From Rhodocyclaceae bacterium (GTDB lineage: Bacteria; Pseudomonadota; Gammaproteobacteria; Burkholderiales; Rhodocyclaceae): a stretch of DNA of 64,000 nt. Within the stretch, counting starts at the first letter, position 1. Each line of letters starts with the position of its first letter. The notes under the pieces were generated by a model. That model did no database searches, was not told where the DNA came from, and was given only the letters and a program-made list of their open reading frames with translations. A program made the position numbers and the translations under genes. The stretch is taken from positions 62,001 to 126,000 of the forward strand of contig JAUXXJ010000045.1 of the NCBI GenBank assembly GCA_030681195.1. Direction: 5' to 3'. Shown here piece after piece: positions 26,936-35,645 of this stretch.

Positions 26936-27424
26936 TCACTCTTCCAACAGGCTGCGCAACATCCAGGCTGTCTTCTCGTGCACATCCAGTCGCTGGGTCA
27001 GCACATCGGCCGTCGGCTGGTCATTGGCCTTATCGACCAGCGGGAACAGTTCGCGGGCGGTGCGCGCCGTGGCTTCCTGCGCGGCGACCAGCAGTTTGAT
27101 CATCTCGATCGCCTTCGGCACACCTTCCGGCTCCTTGATCGAGGCGAGCCTGACGAATTCCTTGTAGGTGCCGGGGGCGGGATGGCCCAATGCACGAATG
27201 CGTTCGGCGATGATGTCGAGCGCATTCCACTGTTCGGTGTACTGCCCCATGAACATCAGGTGCAGGGTGTTGAACATCGGCCCCGTGACGTTCCAGTGGA
27301 AGTTGTGCGTCATCAGGTACAACGTGTAGCTGTCCGCCAGCAGACGAGAGAGCCCTTGCGCAATCTTGGCGCGATCACTGTCACTGATACCGATGTCGAT
27401 GCGGGTGGCTTTCTTGGCTTTCAT
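26936..27424 (-). CDS. dps: Dps family DNA-protection ferritin
   Basis: A 162-residue Dps/ferritin-like protein that forms a 12-mer, oxidises iron with peroxide and coats DNA in stress. The ferroxidase motif is intact: SYTLYLMTHNFHWNVTGPMF (His at HNFHW) with the partner acidic residues in TEQWNALDIIAERIRALG. The N-terminus (MKAKKATRIDIG) has lysines suited to DNA contact. It lies 96 bases downstream of oxyR on the same strand, and the gap contains an OxyR-like site. Ribosome site AAGGAG precedes the ATG. Confidence 0.95.
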   Translation of the reverse strand: MKAKKATRIDIGISDSDRAKIAQGLSRLLADSYTLYLMTHNFHWNVTGPMFNTLHLMFMGQYTEQWNALDIIAERIRALGHPAPGTYKEFVRLASIKEPEGVPKAIEMIKLLVAAQEATARTARELFPLVDKANDQPTADVLTQRLDVHEKTAWMLRSLLEE

Positions 27425-27487
27425 GTCTGACTCCTTGCGGTCGGTTTGCGATGGGGCAATTGTGCGCCGACGCGGTAGGTCTCACCA

Positions 27488-27524
27488 GCGAATAATTTCA
27501 ATCTGCCCTATAGGTCACGACTAT
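27488..27524 (-). promoter_or_regulatory. Candidate OxyR binding site upstream of dps
   Basis: On the minus strand ATAG (27524-27521) and CTAT (27513-27510) are exactly 7 bases apart, matching the first two elements of the OxyR motif ATAG-N7-CTAT-N7-ATAG-N7-CTAT. The third element is ATTG at 27502-27499 (half match) and the fourth is not conserved. The site overlaps the oxyR stop codon and lies about 90 bases before dps. Confidence 0.5.
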
Positions 27525-28429
27525 TTGACGGGTGTGGTACCGGGCAACTGGCAATCGAGCAAGGCGCGCCGCACCAGATCGATGGCCTGATGGCGCGGGA
27601 AGCTCGCACGCCACACCAGGCCCACGCGCCGGGTTGGCGTCAGCTCGGTAAATGGCAAGACGCGCAGCAGCGAATCATCCTTCGGCAGATTGTCCACGGC
27701 GGTCGCCGGCATCACGGTAATGCCGACGCCGGACGCGACCATCAGGCGAATCGTTTCGAGCGACGAGCCTTCGAGCACCTGCGGGCCGCCCGCCCCGGCA
27801 CGCGTACACAGATCCAGCACCTGATCGCGGAAACAGTTGCCGCGCCCGAGCATCAGCAGGGGTTCACCCAGCAGGGCATCGACATCGGCAGTGGCACGCG
27901 TCGCCCACGGGTGACCCACGGGCACCAGCACGCGGAAGGCTTCGTCATAAACAGCCTGCGCGACCAAGCCCGGCTCCTGAATCGGCAGGGCCAGCACGGC
28001 CACATCCAGCTCACCGCTCTTCAGTGCATCGAGCAACTTGCTAGTGAAGTTCTCCTGGATCATCAGCGGCATCTTCGGCGCGCGCGTCTTGATCAGCGGC
28101 ACCAGCTTGGGCAGCAGGTAGGGGCCAATGGTGTAGATCGCGCCGAGGCGCAGCGGCCCGGTCAGCGGATCGCCAGCCGTTTCGGCCAGTTCTCTGACGC
28201 GCGCCGCTTCGGACAACACGCGTTCGGCCTGTAGCACGATCGGCTCGCCGGCCGGCGTCACGCTCACTTCGCTCTGGCCGCGCTCGAAGAGGATGACGCC
28301 CAGCTCCTCTTCAAGCTTCTTCACCGCCACCGACAGGGTCGGCTGCGAAACGAAGCACTTTTCCGCCGCCCGGCCAAAATGTTTTTCGCGGGCGAGGGCA
28401 ACGATGTAGCGCAGTTCGGTGAGTGTCAT
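27521..28429 (-). CDS. oxyR: Hydrogen-peroxide-inducible transcriptional regulator OxyR
   Basis: A 302-residue LysR-type regulator. The N-terminal winged helix (LRYIVALAREKHFGRAAEKC, FVSQPTLSVAVKKLE) is followed by the substrate-like domain. Cys199 and Cys208 (GRGNCFRDQVLDLC) fall at the same numbers as the disulfide-forming cysteines of E. coli OxyR, which identifies it as OxyR rather than a generic LysR protein. I start it at 28429 (MTLTELRY); an ATG 9 bases upstream (MNAMTLTELRY) is possible. dps follows on the same strand, consistent with peroxide control of both. Confidence 0.95.
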   Translation of the reverse strand: MTLTELRYIVALAREKHFGRAAEKCFVSQPTLSVAVKKLEEELGVILFERGQSEVSVTPAGEPIVLQAERVLSEAARVRELAETAGDPLTGPLRLGAIYTIGPYLLPKLVPLIKTRAPKMPLMIQENFTSKLLDALKSGELDVAVLALPIQEPGLVAQAVYDEAFRVLVPVGHPWATRATADVDALLGEPLLMLGRGNCFRDQVLDLCTRAGAGGPQVLEGSSLETIRLMVASGVGITVMPATAVDNLPKDDSLLRVLPFTELTPTRRVGLVWRASFPRHQAIDLVRRALLDCQLPGTTPVK

Positions 28430-28483
28430 GGCGTTCATTGTAACGGCTAGAATCGGCGCAACCACCACCCGGGGAGGCAAGAC

Positions 28484-29500
28484 ATGAGTGGCCCAATGGC
28501 TGCCGGCTTCGGCATCGAAGCCGCCGTATTGATTTCCGCCCAATCGATTCTGCAGGGCGCAGCAGAAATCGCTGCCGGCATGAGCGAAGCCGAGCGCGCA
28601 GCGGAAGAAAGACGCCAGCAACGCCGCACCGAACGCCGACAGATGCGCGCCGCTCAAGCCGCCGGCCAGATTCAACAGCAGCGTGATGCCGCCACCCGGG
28701 ATCAACTGGCACGCCTGACGCAACTGGCCAACGTGGTCGATCCCGCTGGCGCCGCCAATCTCGATGCCCGCATGATCGAACTGCTCGCCAGTGGCGTTTC
28801 CCTGCAGGCTGAACTCGCGGCTTTTCTGGCTCAAGCCACCGCAGCAGCCGCACAGGGTCGCGTCAGCCAGCGCCAGGCCCTGGTCGCCCATGTGCTCGAC
28901 CGGCTGGCACTGGATGTCGCCCTGCCGATACCGGATGCGCTGCTTGCCCTCGCGCAGCAGGTCGTGGCCGCCCCGTCGGACGAACGTGCCGCCGCGCTGG
29001 CCACCGAACTTCGCCTGCAAGTACAACGCCACAATGAAGCACTGGCCAGTGCGGCAGAACAAAAGAAGCTGCAGGAAGCCGCCACCATCGTGCTCGAACA
29101 ATCGCTCAAGGATCTCGGCTACGCCGTCGAAGACATTGAAGAAACGCTATTTATCGAGGGCGGCATCGCGCACTTCCAGAAGGCCGAGTGGGGCGACTAC
29201 TTCATCCGCTTGCGCATCGATCCTAAACGCGGTGCGATGAACTTCAATGTCGTGCGGGCGGGCACCACCGGGGAAGATCGCCGCCATGAAGACATGCTCG
29301 CCGAGGAACGCTGGTGCAGCGCGTTTCCGAAACTCTTCGAGACTCTGAAAGCGCGCGGCATCCCGATCACCGTCACGCGCCTACTGCAGGCCGGCGAAGC
29401 GCCGGTGCAGGTGGTCGACGCCGCCAGCCTGCCGGCACCCGCCGGCAGCGAGGCGCGGCGGCCGGGCGCACCGCGGGTCATGCAGCTGCCCCATGGCTAG
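28484..29500 (+). CDS. Unknown alanine-rich coiled-coil protein
   Basis: A 338-residue protein I do not recognise. Residues about 30-75 are a charged coiled coil rich in Glu, Arg and Gln (EAERAAEERRQQRRTERRQM). A long Ala/Leu-rich helical region follows to about 205, and then a compact C-terminal domain begins with LKDLGYAVEDIEETLFIEGG and contains WGDYFIRLRIDPK and RHEDMLAEERWCSAF. A good ribosome site (GGGGAGG) precedes the ATG. It overlaps the HD-GYP gene by 8 bases, so the two are co-translated, and the AAA+ ATPase follows. The helical body plus small domain could be an adaptor for that ATPase; this is a guess from context. Confidence 0.65.
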   Translation: MSGPMAAGFGIEAAVLISAQSILQGAAEIAAGMSEAERAAEERRQQRRTERRQMRAAQAAGQIQQQRDAATRDQLARLTQLANVVDPAGAANLDARMIELLASGVSLQAELAAFLAQATAAAAQGRVSQRQALVAHVLDRLALDVALPIPDALLALAQQVVAAPSDERAAALATELRLQVQRHNEALASAAEQKKLQEAATIVLEQSLKDLGYAVEDIEETLFIEGGIAHFQKAEWGDYFIRLRIDPKRGAMNFNVVRAGTTGEDRRHEDMLAEERWCSAFPKLFETLKARGIPITVTRLLQAGEAPVQVVDAASLPAPAGSEARRPGAPRVMQLPHG

Positions 29501-30761
29501 GATCAAGATCGAGCAGGTCTGCATCGGTCTGCACATCAAGCTCGACAGTTGGATGGGCCATCCCTTCCTGTTCAGCAATTTCAAGATCAAGAACGAAAAG
29601 CAGATCGCCACCCTTAAATCGATGGGCCTCACCGACATCGAATACCTGCCGGAAAAAAGCGATACGCGGCCGGCGCCACCGCCTCCACCTCCGCCGGAAA
29701 ATACCGGCGCTGAAGAGCCCGGCGCCGGCGCTGCGGCTGATGCGCTCGACGCACTGATGTGCGAAAAGAAAGCGCGCATCGAAACCCTGAGTCATGAGCG
29801 CGACCAGATCCGCGCCGCCGAACGCAAATTCATCAAGACGGCGAATTCCGTAAAAAACGTCGTGCGCCTCGCCAACAGCAACCCCGCACACGCGGTGCAG
29901 CTGGCGGGCGAGATTGCCGGCGAACTGGCCGAAATTTTCCTCGTCGAGCAGAACCCCTATATCCACCTGATGGGCGACAACATCGCCGACGAAAGCGCCT
30001 ACTTCCACAGCCTCAACGTCACCATTCTGGCGCTGATCCTGGCGCGCGCGCTCAGCGTCGATAGCGAAGAAGTGATGCGCGACATCGCCCAGGGCGCCGT
30101 GCTGCACGATATCGGCAAGGCGATGATGCCGAGCCAGGTCCTGCTCAAGGACGAGGAACTGACGGGCGCCGAGACCAAGCTGCTGCAGATGCATCCCGGC
30201 TACGGCATCAAACTCATGCAGCCGGTGGCAACGCTGCCGAACCGGGTGCGCGAAATCATCCTGTTTCACCACGAGATGATCGACGGCAGCGGCTACCCCA
30301 AGGGCATCAAGGCAGATACGCTTGACCAGGCGGTACGCATCGTCGCCATCGCCAACGCCTACGACAACCTCTGCAACCAGCGCATCGCCAAGCTCTCGCG
30401 CACGCCGTCGGAAGCTCTCTCGCACATGTACAAGAACGAGCTGGCCAAGTACGACAAGGCGGCGCTGTCCGCCTTCATCAAGTCGCTTGGCATCTATCCG
30501 CCCGGCAGCATCGTCAAGCTCAAGAGCGGCAAGGTCGGCATCGTCATGTCGGTCGATTCGGCCGACCTGCTGCATCCGAACCTGATGATCTACGACCCCG
30601 CCATTGCCAAGGACGATGCCGCCGTGGTAAATCTGCGGCGCGATCTCGACGACGCAGTCGAGCGCACCCTGCGGCCAGCCGCCCTGCCGCAGCCGATTAT
30701 TGACTACCTGAGCCCGCGCAAGCGTATCTGCTACTTTGTCGACCAGGCCGGTAACGGCTGA
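29493..30761 (+). CDS. HD-GYP c-di-GMP phosphodiesterase with DUF3391
   Basis: A 422-residue protein. DUF3391 at the N-terminus (RIKIEQVCIGLHIKLDSWMG) is followed by a proline run (residues about 68-74) and then an HD-GYP domain. The metal ligands HDIGK (His205, Asp206) and the GYP motif (Gly267-Pro269 in HHEMIDGSGYPKG) are intact, so it should hydrolyse c-di-GMP. A C-terminal beta extension (VKLKSGKVGIVMSVDSADLL) is common in this architecture. The gene lies between an unknown coiled-coil protein and an AAA+ ATPase, an unusual setting. A perfect copy of the 24-bp repeat starts 2 bases after its stop. Confidence 0.92.
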   Translation: MARIKIEQVCIGLHIKLDSWMGHPFLFSNFKIKNEKQIATLKSMGLTDIEYLPEKSDTRPAPPPPPPPENTGAEEPGAGAAADALDALMCEKKARIETLSHERDQIRAAERKFIKTANSVKNVVRLANSNPAHAVQLAGEIAGELAEIFLVEQNPYIHLMGDNIADESAYFHSLNVTILALILARALSVDSEEVMRDIAQGAVLHDIGKAMMPSQVLLKDEELTGAETKLLQMHPGYGIKLMQPVATLPNRVREIILFHHEMIDGSGYPKGIKADTLDQAVRIVAIANAYDNLCNQRIAKLSRTPSEALSHMYKNELAKYDKAALSAFIKSLGIYPPGSIVKLKSGKVGIVMSVDSADLLHPNLMIYDPAIAKDDAAVVNLRRDLDDAVERTLRPAALPQPIIDYLSPRKRICYFVDQAGNG

Positions 30762-30762
30762 A

Positions 30763-30786
30763 GCCGTCCCGCCAGCGCCGACTTTT
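30763..30786 (+). repeat. 24-bp dispersed repeat, perfect copy, intergenic
   Basis: 24 of 24 matches. In the 43-base gap between the HD-GYP stop and the AAA+ ATPase start. Confidence 0.92.
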
Positions 30787-30804
30787 ACGACCGGACCCAC
30801 CGCC

Positions 30805-32649
30805 ATGATCGCCCCCATCACCGACCTCACCCCCCGCTGGCTCAAGGATTTCGAACGCCTGCTGCCGATCCGCTCGCAGTTCATCGTCTCCGGCAACATC
30901 CGCGACACCGTCCTCTCGCCCGTCGGACAAACGCTGGTACCGGTGCCGCTGCTGCGCGGTCTGTGGGAAAAACTCAAGGCGCAGGATTTTCGCTACCTGC
31001 TGATCTACGATCCCGCCGACGGCATCCGCGTCTATCCCAACGAGCCGGCGGTCGTGGAACTGGCAACCAAGGTTCACGAACTCAAGCTGCAGGATGGCGT
31101 GATGCCGATGGGTCTCGAATCACTGGTCACCCTGATGCGCAAGCTGACGGCCAGCCGCGACGCCCATGCCGCATTGATCCTCGATTTCGCCTCGCGCCTC
31201 GCGCGCGCGCCCGACCATCTTGATGCCGGCGAGCATCGCTTCTTTGTCGCCGCCGAGAAGCTCTCGCTCTCGGCCAGCCCGGTGATTCCTGCTGGCAGCA
31301 ATGCACAACCTTTGTTCAATCCGATCCTGTGGCTGGTGAATCGTCCGCAAGACCTGCCCTCCTGGTTCGCCCTCGATTCCGAACGCATCGCCTCGCTGAT
31401 TGTCGGTCGGCCCGACTACGAAACCCGCGAGGCGGCGGCGCGCCAACTGATTCGCCTGTTCCCGGGCTACAAGGAAGTCGCCCCCGCGCAACAGGATGAA
31501 GCCGTGCGCCGCTACGCCGATGGCACCGACGGCCTGACGCTCACCGCCCTCGCCGACATCGCCCAGCTCGCCATGCGCCAGGGCCTCACGGTCGGCGGCG
31601 TCGAGGACGCCGTGCGCAGCTACAAGGTCGGCGCCACCGACAACCCGTGGCGCAAGGACTACCTCAAGGACAAGATACGCAACGCGCGCGCCACGCTCGA
31701 AGAGCGCGTCAAAGGGCAGCACCAGGCCGCCACCAAGACCGTCGACATCCTCATGCGCTCGGTCATGGGTCTCACCGGCGCACAGGCCCGGTCGGGCGGC
31801 GGTCGCCCGCGCGGCGTCTTGTTCTTCGCCGGCCCCACCGGCGTTGGCAAAACGGAATTGGCCAAGACCCTCACGCAACTGATGTTCGGCGACGAGCGCG
31901 CCTACATCCGTTTCGACATGAGCGAGTTCGCCGAAGAACATACGGGGGCAAGACTCTTGGGGGCACCGCCCGGCTACATCGGCTACGACGCCGGCGGCGA
32001 ACTGACCGACGCGGTCAAGGAACGCCCCTTCGCGGTGATCCTCTTCGACGAGATCGAAAAGGCCCACCCGCGCATCCTCGACAAATTCCTGCAAATCCTC
32101 GAAGACGGCCGCCTCACCGACGGTCGCGGCGACACCGCCTACTTCTCCGAAGCCGTGCTGATCTTCACCTCCAACCTCGGCATCTACGTCGACGACGGCC
32201 ACGGCAACCGTGTGCAGAACGTCAAACCCGACGACCCCTACGAAGTCGTCGAAACACGCGTGCGCGAAGCCATCGCCGACCACTTCAAATACCGCCTCGG
32301 CCGCCCCGAAATCCTCAACCGCATCGGCGACAACATCGTCGTCTTCAACTTCATCCGCCCCGAAGTCGCGGCGCTGATTCTCAACGGCATGCTGAAGAAC
32401 GTCGTGCGCCGCCTCGCCGAAGAACACCAGCTCGAACTCGTCCTCCCCGACCCCATCCGCGCGCAACTGCTCGACCTGTGCACCCGCGACCTCTCCAACG
32501 GCGGTCGCGGCATCGGCAACACGCTGGAGTCTGTGTTCATCAACCCGCTGGCACGCGCGTTGTTCGGCATCGACCTCGAAGGCCGCGCTCAGGTGACAGT
32601 GATGGGCATTGAGGAGCAGGACAAGGTGTTCAGCGTGACGCTGAAATAG
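30805..32649 (+). CDS. Clp-like AAA+ ATPase with degenerate N-terminal AAA module
   Basis: A 614-residue ATPase. The C-terminal half is a ClpA/ClpB-type AAA_2 domain: Walker A GPTGVGKTELA (about residues 345-355), the pore-loop region containing GAPPGYIGY, Walker B VILFDEIEKAHP, sensor 1 LIFTSNLG, and the C-domain SNGGRGIGNTLE. The N-terminal half (FIVSGNIRDTV, YLLIYDPADGIRVYP, ALILDFAS, PILWLVNRP) is laid out like another AAA module but lacks a P-loop. No Clp N-domain or ClpP-binding loop is seen. I start at 30805 (MIAPITDLTPRWL), because an upstream ATG would translate the 24-bp repeat. It probably remodels a protein partner, perhaps from the two genes before it. Confidence 0.82.
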   Translation: MIAPITDLTPRWLKDFERLLPIRSQFIVSGNIRDTVLSPVGQTLVPVPLLRGLWEKLKAQDFRYLLIYDPADGIRVYPNEPAVVELATKVHELKLQDGVMPMGLESLVTLMRKLTASRDAHAALILDFASRLARAPDHLDAGEHRFFVAAEKLSLSASPVIPAGSNAQPLFNPILWLVNRPQDLPSWFALDSERIASLIVGRPDYETREAAARQLIRLFPGYKEVAPAQQDEAVRRYADGTDGLTLTALADIAQLAMRQGLTVGGVEDAVRSYKVGATDNPWRKDYLKDKIRNARATLEERVKGQHQAATKTVDILMRSVMGLTGAQARSGGGRPRGVLFFAGPTGVGKTELAKTLTQLMFGDERAYIRFDMSEFAEEHTGARLLGAPPGYIGYDAGGELTDAVKERPFAVILFDEIEKAHPRILDKFLQILEDGRLTDGRGDTAYFSEAVLIFTSNLGIYVDDGHGNRVQNVKPDDPYEVVETRVREAIADHFKYRLGRPEILNRIGDNIVVFNFIRPEVAALILNGMLKNVVRRLAEEHQLELVLPDPIRAQLLDLCTRDLSNGGRGIGNTLESVFINPLARALFGIDLEGRAQVTVMGIEEQDKVFSVTLK

Positions 32650-32650
32650 C

Positions 32651-32674
32651 GCCGTTCCGCCAGCGCCAACATTA
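32651..32674 (+). repeat. 24-bp dispersed repeat, diverged copy, convergent gap
   Basis: 20 of 24 matches. Fills the gap between the convergent AAA+ ATPase and the small unknown gene, and carries the stop codon of the latter. Confidence 0.65.
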
Positions 32675-32998
32675 CTCGGATTGGCGTTCCCGCGCCGACC
32701 AGAGGGAGCGTGCCAGGGCTTTCCAGACCGCACCCCCGTGGGTCTCGATTCCCTGGCCGGCGCTCTCGGTCATCACTTGCAGCATCAGATGAATGAGGCC
32801 AAACAATTCGTGGCGAATGCGTTGTCGCGGATCGCCATAATCGCAGTCCAGTTCGTGCGGTTTGCACGCCAGCGCGTTTTGCGCAAGTAACTGCACCTCA
32901 AGCGGATCATTCCAATCAATCCCGAGCGCAATGCCCTTGCGGATGATCTCGCGCTCGATCTCCTGTGCCTGTCGCGCAAAGTTCTCGAAGCCACTCAT
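32672..32998 (-). CDS. Small conserved protein of unknown function
   Basis: A 108-residue acidic, mostly helical protein (FARQAQEIEREIIRKGIALG, IDWNDPLEVQLLAQNAL, IRHELFGLIHLMLQVMTESA). It has no signal or membrane segment and I do not recognise the family. It starts within the pepN stop (ATGA), so it is the last gene of the long DUF2782-to-pepN minus-strand run. Its TAA stop (32674-32672) lies inside a degraded copy of the 24-bp repeat, so the repeat supplies its 3' end. Confidence 0.7.
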   Translation of the reverse strand: MSGFENFARQAQEIEREIIRKGIALGIDWNDPLEVQLLAQNALACKPHELDCDYGDPRQRIRHELFGLIHLMLQVMTESAGQGIETHGGAVWKALARSLWSARERQSE

Positions 32999-35634
32999 TT
33001 CAGCGCATTTCCAATGACTTCCGCCACATCCTTGGCAAGATTTTCGCAGACCTGAATACGTTCCAATGCGGCCCGTGCTTTGGCCTGCCGCACGGCATCG
33101 AACTGACGCCAGCGATCAAAGCTGCGCGCGATGCGCGAGGCGACCTGCGGATTCATCGCTTGCAATTCAATGATCACATCGGCAGCCAAATCATAGCCAC
33201 TGCCATCGGCCGCATGGAAGTGACGCGGATTGGCGCCACAGAAGGCACGCACGAGGGAGTAAACCTTGTTCGGATTCTTCAGATCGAAAGCGGGATGCTG
33301 CATCAGCTCACGCACGCGGACGCCCGTGTCGGACAGGCGCGAGGTGGCCTGCACTTGCAGCCACTTGTCGACCACCAGCGCCTCGTCGCGCCACATCTCG
33401 TAGAAGGCGGTAAGGGCGATGCCACGCTCGGGTACGTCGAGGCTGGCGAGCGTACCGAGCGCGGCGATCACATCGGTCATGTTGTCGCCACGGCCGAACT
33501 GCTCCATGAGTCGCGGCACGCTGACAGTCAGATCCGCTTCGGCCAGATAGGCGAGACAGGCATTGCGTAGCGCCCGCCGACCGACCTGTGCGCCCTCGGG
33601 CGAATACGGCTCATTGGAAGCGAGCGCCTGCCACAAGGATTCAAAGCGTGCGGACAACTGTGTGGCGAGATGCGTGCGTAGCGCAAGGCGCGCGGCGAAG
33701 ATCGTCTCAGGGTCGATGACGTGGCCTTGGGCGACCACCTCTTCAGCCAGCACCGCTTCGGCGGGCAAGGCCAGCGCTTCGGCCGCAAAGGCCGGATCGG
33801 CTAGACCATCGTCAAGTACGCGCGCGAAGGCGCTGACGAGGCTGACGGGTATCCACGCCGCCGTCTCACCAACGCCGACTTTTATGCCCGCCAGCAGCAC
33901 GCGCGTGGCCAGCCGCTGGCCCGCCTCCCAGCGGTTGAACGGATCGCTGTCATGCGCCATCAGGTGCGCGAGTTCGGCATCGGTCTGATCAAAATCCAGA
34001 TGCACCGGCGCCGAGAAACCGCGCAGCACCGAGGCAACGGGCACTGCCGGAATGTTGTCAAAGACGAAGGTCTGGGTCGGCTCGGTCAGCGAGAGAATCG
34101 CAGTAGGCATGGCATCCGCACCATCCGGCAGCACCAGACCGACGGCCACCGGCATGTGCAAGGGGCCATCGTCAATAGCCAAGCCGGCTTCCTTCAGGCG
34201 CTGCTCGTAAGCGGTGGGCGCCAACGATTGCGTCAGCGTCAGCGTGTAGCGCTGCGCCGCCGCATCGTAGCGGCCCTCCGCCTTCAAGCGCGGCGTGCCA
34301 GCGCGCGCATACCAGCGGCGGAACTGGGTGAGATCCACGCTAGAAGCCGTCTGCATCGCGGCAACAAAATCTTCGCAGGTCACCGCCTGTCCATCATGGC
34401 GAGCGAAATACAGATCCATGCCCTTGCGGAAATTCGCGCGGCCGATCAGCGTCTCGATCATGCGGATGATCTGCGCGCCCTTCTCGTACACCGTCGCAGT
34501 GTAGAAGTTGTTGATCTCGGCATACGAGGCGGGGCGAATCGGATGCGCCATCGGGCCGGCATCCTCGGGAAACTGCGCGACGCGCAGGGTACGCACTTCC
34601 TGAATGCGCGTCACCGCACGCGAATGCATATCCTCGCCAAATTCCTGATCGCGATAGACGGTGAGGCCTTCCTTCAGCGAGAGCTGAAACCAGTCGCGAC
34701 AGGTGACGCGATTGCCGGTCCAGTTGTGAAAATACTCATGAGCAACGACGCGATCGATGTTCTGGTAGTCGCTATCCGTCGCGGTATCGGGGCGCGCCAA
34801 TACATACTTGGTGTTGAAGATGTTGAGGCCCTTGTTCTCCATCGCGCCCATGTTGAAATCGCCAACGGCGACGATCATGTAGCTGTCGAGATCCATCTCC
34901 AGGCCGAAGCGTTCCTCGTCCCATTGCATGGATTTCTTCAGCGCGGCCATGGCATGCGCGCACTGGTCGAGCTTGCCCGGCTCGACATACACCGCACAGC
35001 GTACCGTGCGGCCCGACTTGGTGACAAACGTATCTTCGAGTACATCGAGCTTCGCCGCGACCAACGCAAACAGGTAGCAGGGCTTGGCGAAGGGGTCTTC
35101 CCACTTGGCCCAGTGACGGTCACTGCCGGCATCGCCGGCATCAACCAGATTGCCATTGGACAGCAACTGCGGGAAGCGCGCCCGATCCGCCTCGATGGTG
35201 CAGCTGAAGCGCGCCATCACATCGGGACGATCCGGGTAGAAGGTGATGCGCCGAAAGCCCTCGGCTTCGCACTGCGTGAAGTAGCCGTTCGTCGACTTGT
35301 AGAGACCCGAGAGCTGGGTGTTCTTGTCCGGCTCGATGCGCACAATGGTTTCCAGCACGAACTGTTCGGGCAGCGGGCCGTGCACCGCCAACGTTTCTTC
35401 ACCCAGCGTATAGCGCGCGGCTGGCAGGGCCTGGTCGTCGATGCCGATGGCTTCAAGCGCCAACTCCTCGCCGTTCAATACCAGATCGCCACCGGAGTTT
35501 TTCCGGCAGACCAGCCGGCTGCGCACCAGCGCATGACCATCATGGATGGCGATGTGAAGATCGACGCGGTCGACCCACCAGGCCGGTGGCGCGAAGTCCT
35601 TGAGGTAAATCACTTGGGGGGTGTCTGTTTTCAT
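32995..35634 (-). CDS. pepN: Aminopeptidase N (M1 family)
   Basis: An 879-residue zinc aminopeptidase of the bacterial PepN type. The substrate-recognition motif GAMENKGLN precedes the zinc site HEYFHNW (His299, Glu300, His303), and the third ligand Glu follows in LSLKEGLTVYRDQEF. Length and the long helical C-terminal domain fit E. coli PepN. It is cytosolic and trims peptides. Spacing to the upstream rng gene is 11 bases. A three-mismatch copy of the 24-bp repeat lies in the C-terminal half (33860-33883), reading KVGVGETA. Confidence 0.96.
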   Translation of the reverse strand: MKTDTPQVIYLKDFAPPAWWVDRVDLHIAIHDGHALVRSRLVCRKNSGGDLVLNGEELALEAIGIDDQALPAARYTLGEETLAVHGPLPEQFVLETIVRIEPDKNTQLSGLYKSTNGYFTQCEAEGFRRITFYPDRPDVMARFSCTIEADRARFPQLLSNGNLVDAGDAGSDRHWAKWEDPFAKPCYLFALVAAKLDVLEDTFVTKSGRTVRCAVYVEPGKLDQCAHAMAALKKSMQWDEERFGLEMDLDSYMIVAVGDFNMGAMENKGLNIFNTKYVLARPDTATDSDYQNIDRVVAHEYFHNWTGNRVTCRDWFQLSLKEGLTVYRDQEFGEDMHSRAVTRIQEVRTLRVAQFPEDAGPMAHPIRPASYAEINNFYTATVYEKGAQIIRMIETLIGRANFRKGMDLYFARHDGQAVTCEDFVAAMQTASSVDLTQFRRWYARAGTPRLKAEGRYDAAAQRYTLTLTQSLAPTAYEQRLKEAGLAIDDGPLHMPVAVGLVLPDGADAMPTAILSLTEPTQTFVFDNIPAVPVASVLRGFSAPVHLDFDQTDAELAHLMAHDSDPFNRWEAGQRLATRVLLAGIKVGVGETAAWIPVSLVSAFARVLDDGLADPAFAAEALALPAEAVLAEEVVAQGHVIDPETIFAARLALRTHLATQLSARFESLWQALASNEPYSPEGAQVGRRALRNACLAYLAEADLTVSVPRLMEQFGRGDNMTDVIAALGTLASLDVPERGIALTAFYEMWRDEALVVDKWLQVQATSRLSDTGVRVRELMQHPAFDLKNPNKVYSLVRAFCGANPRHFHAADGSGYDLAADVIIELQAMNPQVASRIARSFDRWRQFDAVRQAKARAALERIQVCENLAKDVAEVIGNALK
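33860..33883 (+). repeat. 24-bp dispersed repeat copy
   Basis: 21 of 24 matches. In pepN, antisense, read KVGVGETA. Confidence 0.7.
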
Positions 35635-35645
35635 GGGTGGCGTGT

